From Dama dama (taxonomy: Eukaryota; Chordata; Mammalia; Artiodactyla; Cervidae): a stretch of DNA of 64,000 bases. Both the position numbers and the translations under genes were made by a program. Location of the stretch: contig NC_083710.1 in NCBI RefSeq assembly GCF_033118175.1, positions 42,997,501 through 43,061,500 of the forward strand. The letters are read 5' to 3'. The notes beneath the pieces are model-generated. The model had not been told where the DNA came from and did no database searches. It worked only from the letters and a program-made list of their open reading frames with translations. Below, in pieces: positions 61,481-64,000 of the stretch. Each line of letters starts with the position of its first letter. The stretch's first letter is position 1.

Positions 61481-61493
61481 CCCCCCCCCCCCC
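61481..61493. repeat. C13 homopolymer
   Basis: Thirteen consecutive C bases, likely length-variable and prone to sequencing error. Confidence 0.9.
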
Positions 61494-61829
61494 TTCACTC
61501 TTGCCCCCATAAATACGGACAATGTATATTTGAATACCTATTCTGAAATGAGGTTGCAAAGTGTCCTTGACTGTTCCCTTTCATACCCTTTGTTAAGAGC
61601 AGGAAAACTACTCTTCAGTGAAGGTTTTGAACTTTGCACCCTAGAACCTATAATATAGGCAGTGGAGCAGGAAAAATTTCAAAATCCTTTATTTTAATTC
61701 TTAGTTTATGTTGTGAAATTAAGTCTTACTCTTTTCTGCCTGGGAAATGTTGCCTATGGTTTTCTCTCTCCTTAATAACTTTAAATCTGTACTTCTCAGT
61801 ATGTTACCCAAGCCTCTCTTTCAAATACC

Positions 61830-61985
61830 ACCTTGTTTAGGACAGCTTCTCTACATATTCATCTGTGTATACTATTCTCTTCTCTTCTTATTTTCCTCTT
61901 TGAGGACATTTATCATAGTCTGCTGTCTTTTACAACTATTTATGTACTTACTTAACATGCCCAACTCACTAGATTTTGCCTTATT
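61830..61985 (+). mobile_element. Possible L2 fragment
   Basis: GAGGACATTTATCATAGTCTG followed by TATGTACTTACTTAACATG loosely resembles L2. The 85-codon frame here is the accidental hydrophobic reading of a T-rich strand. Confidence 0.35.
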
Positions 61986-62489
61986 TTTTGTCACAAATGC
62001 CTAACCTTTGTTCCACTTCCCTGGTGTAATCTTTGCTTTGTAATAATTCAACAAACTATCTAGATCATCATATACCCCATCTGTTAATCGTTTATATAGA
62101 CTGATCTGGGTCATCAGTTTTCCTCAGTTTTTTCATTGATGAATAGAGACCATGTGTATAGGTGTGTTATGTAAAAGAACTTTTCCACTTTTTAAAGAGC
62201 ATTTAAGTACAGATGTGCACAAAGTATTGATATCTTTTCAGCATGAAAGTAAAAGTGAAAGGCTTATATTAACTTGAAACTAAAAGCTGATATACACACA
62301 TGTATATATATATGAGCATTGAAGCCAAAAGAAGTATATGAGAGTTATCTTCCTTTGTTATGTGGTTTTAAATCAATTGTTTCACCAATAATGCACTTGT
62401 CCCTAATCTCATTCAGTCTTTTCTGTTCCCGAAACCACTATATGAAAGTCATTACACTGTGGAAAATTAATGCTTCATAACAATAAACA

Positions 62490-62595
62490 TAGTCACCTTA
62501 CATTTTTTTAGTGCTTGCATATTTTCAAAGCATTTTCACAGCCATTACCTTATTTTAGCCTCATAACAACCCTGCTGTTATATATATGGCACACG
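62490..62595 (-). mobile_element. MIR3/L2-like ancient fragment, antisense
   Basis: TTTTCACAGCCATTACCTTA and GCCTCATAACAACCCTG match the common antisense phrase of these families. Confidence 0.55.
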
Positions 62596-63638
62596 TAGTA
62601 GCAAATTCATTGTTATTACATGCATATTTTTGGCATCCTTCTGTTAATGTGATACATTATAAAATATTATTTCAAAAAATGTATTTACTCTGGAAAAAAC
62701 TATGGACTTTTTAAAATTAAGGAAAGGTTAATTTAAAGACCAGTAGATTAAATACATAGGTGTTCTCGAAGAGAGTGATTATGCTTTGAAATATAGGATA
62801 TTAAATGAAATATATGTATCTAGCCTCATATATGCTATTCTTATAAATGCTTCTGGTATTTTTGCAATTTCAAAGACTGAGTTTGATTTTAATTTATAAT
62901 GTGAACCCTATCTCCTCAGGGAATCTAGCACCTTTATAGGTTACTAAAAAAGACTTATACAGCCCTCTAGTGTTCCAAAGCTAGAGACCCCTAATAGAAA
63001 ATACATTCAAGCATGGCTAAATTCATCCCCTCACCCACCTGCTTTAAAGTGGAATCACAGCTGACAGGACCACTGCTCAGAGCGCATATTATTTAAACTA
63101 TTTAAAATTATAGCATTGGCAGTGGGAATTGAACTGTTCTCACTCATATCACTGGGGAAAGAGCGCTGAGTACATGACAGCTTAGAAAGTGCCTTTATGG
63201 AAGAAAGTGTTCAGATAAATCAATTTTCTGCAGGAAAAAAATGGAAAAAATTAATTTGCTGTGTACTTATTTAAGCAGCTGACTAAAGAGTTTATTATGC
63301 TTGAATGCAGGCCTTCAGCAATAGTTATTGCTCCCTTCTCCTCTCTCCCTCTCTCCCAATGAATTCCCATTGACAGAGCCTACAGCTAACCTCTCAGAAA
63401 TCATATAAAACCTGACATTGCTAAAAAATTAACCTCAAAAAGGTGTCTTCGGGTGTTGCCTTTCAAATCAAATCAAATTTTAATAGACAAACTGCGAGCT
63501 GAGAGCTCATTCTTTATAACTTGATTACCAAGCCAGATTCACAAGCTGTCCCTGGTCTGCAGATGGAGCTATTGACAAAATAGTCCTATCCACTTGAGAA
63601 AAGCAGGGCTCAGACTTGAGTTTTACTGAATGTTTATT
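62596..63638. other. Unique intron with a candidate conserved stretch
   Basis: No repeat recognised. The part at 63000-63600 has balanced composition and TAAT-type homeodomain-like words, listed as a finding. Confidence 0.4.
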
Positions 63639-63660
63639 TCTCTCTCTCTCTCTTTTTTTT
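63639..63660. repeat. (TC)n and T run
   Basis: About seven TC units followed by T9. Confidence 0.88.
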
Positions 63661-64000
63661 GAGGGCTCAAGGAATGTCTCAAGGAGGACTCAATATGTCT
63701 CGAGGAATATCCTTAATATTGTATTTTCAAGTAAGAGAAATCTATCATTTGAAAATTAAGAAGAGCTTCAAAATCTGATGAGTGTTATCTGTTTTCATTA
63801 TAAAATTGTACAATATAATACTACATAAATAAAAACAGATATATGCCAGTGAAAAGTGGTTAAAATACATAAATAGTCTGTGTAATATAAGAAGCAATAG
63901 TATAGAAATTGACTTTATGTATTATTCCTTTCTAAACAGGAATTTTGAACATGATATGCTAAGTTCCTTAACATTTAGTATATAAACAATACTTTCTACG

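Larger units (their letters stand above)
12093..64000 (-). other. PCDH9: Inferred intron upstream of the protocadherin exon (partial)
   Basis: Inferred: on the minus strand all sequence to the right precedes the acceptor. PCDH9 is known for very long introns in a gene-poor region, and about 52 kb without another recognisable exon fits that. It contains all the repeats listed between 13 and 64 kb. A separate gene nested inside cannot be excluded, but none is supported. Confidence 0.65.

Noticed and set aside
1..64000. Assignment to a particular ruminant species
   Set aside because: Bov-tA, BovB and CHR elements are shared among bovids; nothing seen here separates cattle, sheep and goat.

Overview
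This window is ordinary mammalian nuclear DNA from a ruminant (cattle, sheep, goat or a close relative). The evidence is its repeats: more than twenty Bov-tA or Bov-A2 SINEs, seven BovB (RTE-type) LINE 3' ends, a ruminant L1 3' end, CHR-type cetartiodactyl SINEs, and older shared eutherian repeats (L2, MIR, MLT1). The sequence is AT-rich and gene-poor. There are no operons, CRISPR arrays or rRNA genes, and no intact mobile-element genes. The repeats do not separate cattle from sheep or goat.

One protein-coding feature is convincing: a 202-bp exon on the minus strand at 11891-12092. It has a pyrimidine tract plus AG acceptor, a GTGAGT donor and a plausible branch point. It contains no ATG, so a Met-started ORF search misses it. 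The 67 codons encode a cytoplasmic-tail segment of a delta-1 protocadherin, recognised as PCDH9, and start with the RRVTF motif known to bind protein phosphatase 1. The rest of the window is therefore best read as two very large PCDH9 introns. Everything left of 11890 is downstream in the gene and everything right of 12093 is upstream. No second exon was found.

Layout: 1-9700 is AT-rich intron with SINEs, two CHR elements, MIR/L2 relics and a 0.6-kb BovB. 9700-10900 is an unclassified, somewhat GC-richer segment. 11.7-12.1 kb holds a 16-bp triplicated repeat and the exon. 13-24 kb carries many SINE and BovB copies. 25.2-25.8 kb contains a 50-bp, 98%-identical inverted repeat with a 455-bp spacer. 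29.5-30.8 kb is a nested cluster: an L1 with a 5' inversion, target-site duplication and 3' transduction, next to a Bov-tA split by a BovB. 31.9-32.5 kb is a solo retroviral LTR. 35.2-37.2 kb is an older L1, also 5'-inverted, split by a SINE with a clean 15-bp duplication. 39.1-39.25 kb looks like a retroposed MaLR (MLT1) transcript. 40-58 kb is mostly unique AT-rich sequence with L2, an MLT1 LTR and SINE-linked microsatellites. 58.5-59.7 kb holds two BovB copies in opposite orientation. 60-64 kb is mostly unique.

No novel gene system is supported. The points worth following up are the unannotated-looking exon, the recent inverted duplication and the well-preserved retrotransposition scars. 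Repeat family names come from memory of consensus sequences, not a database search, and most boundaries are approximate unless a target-site duplication fixes them.
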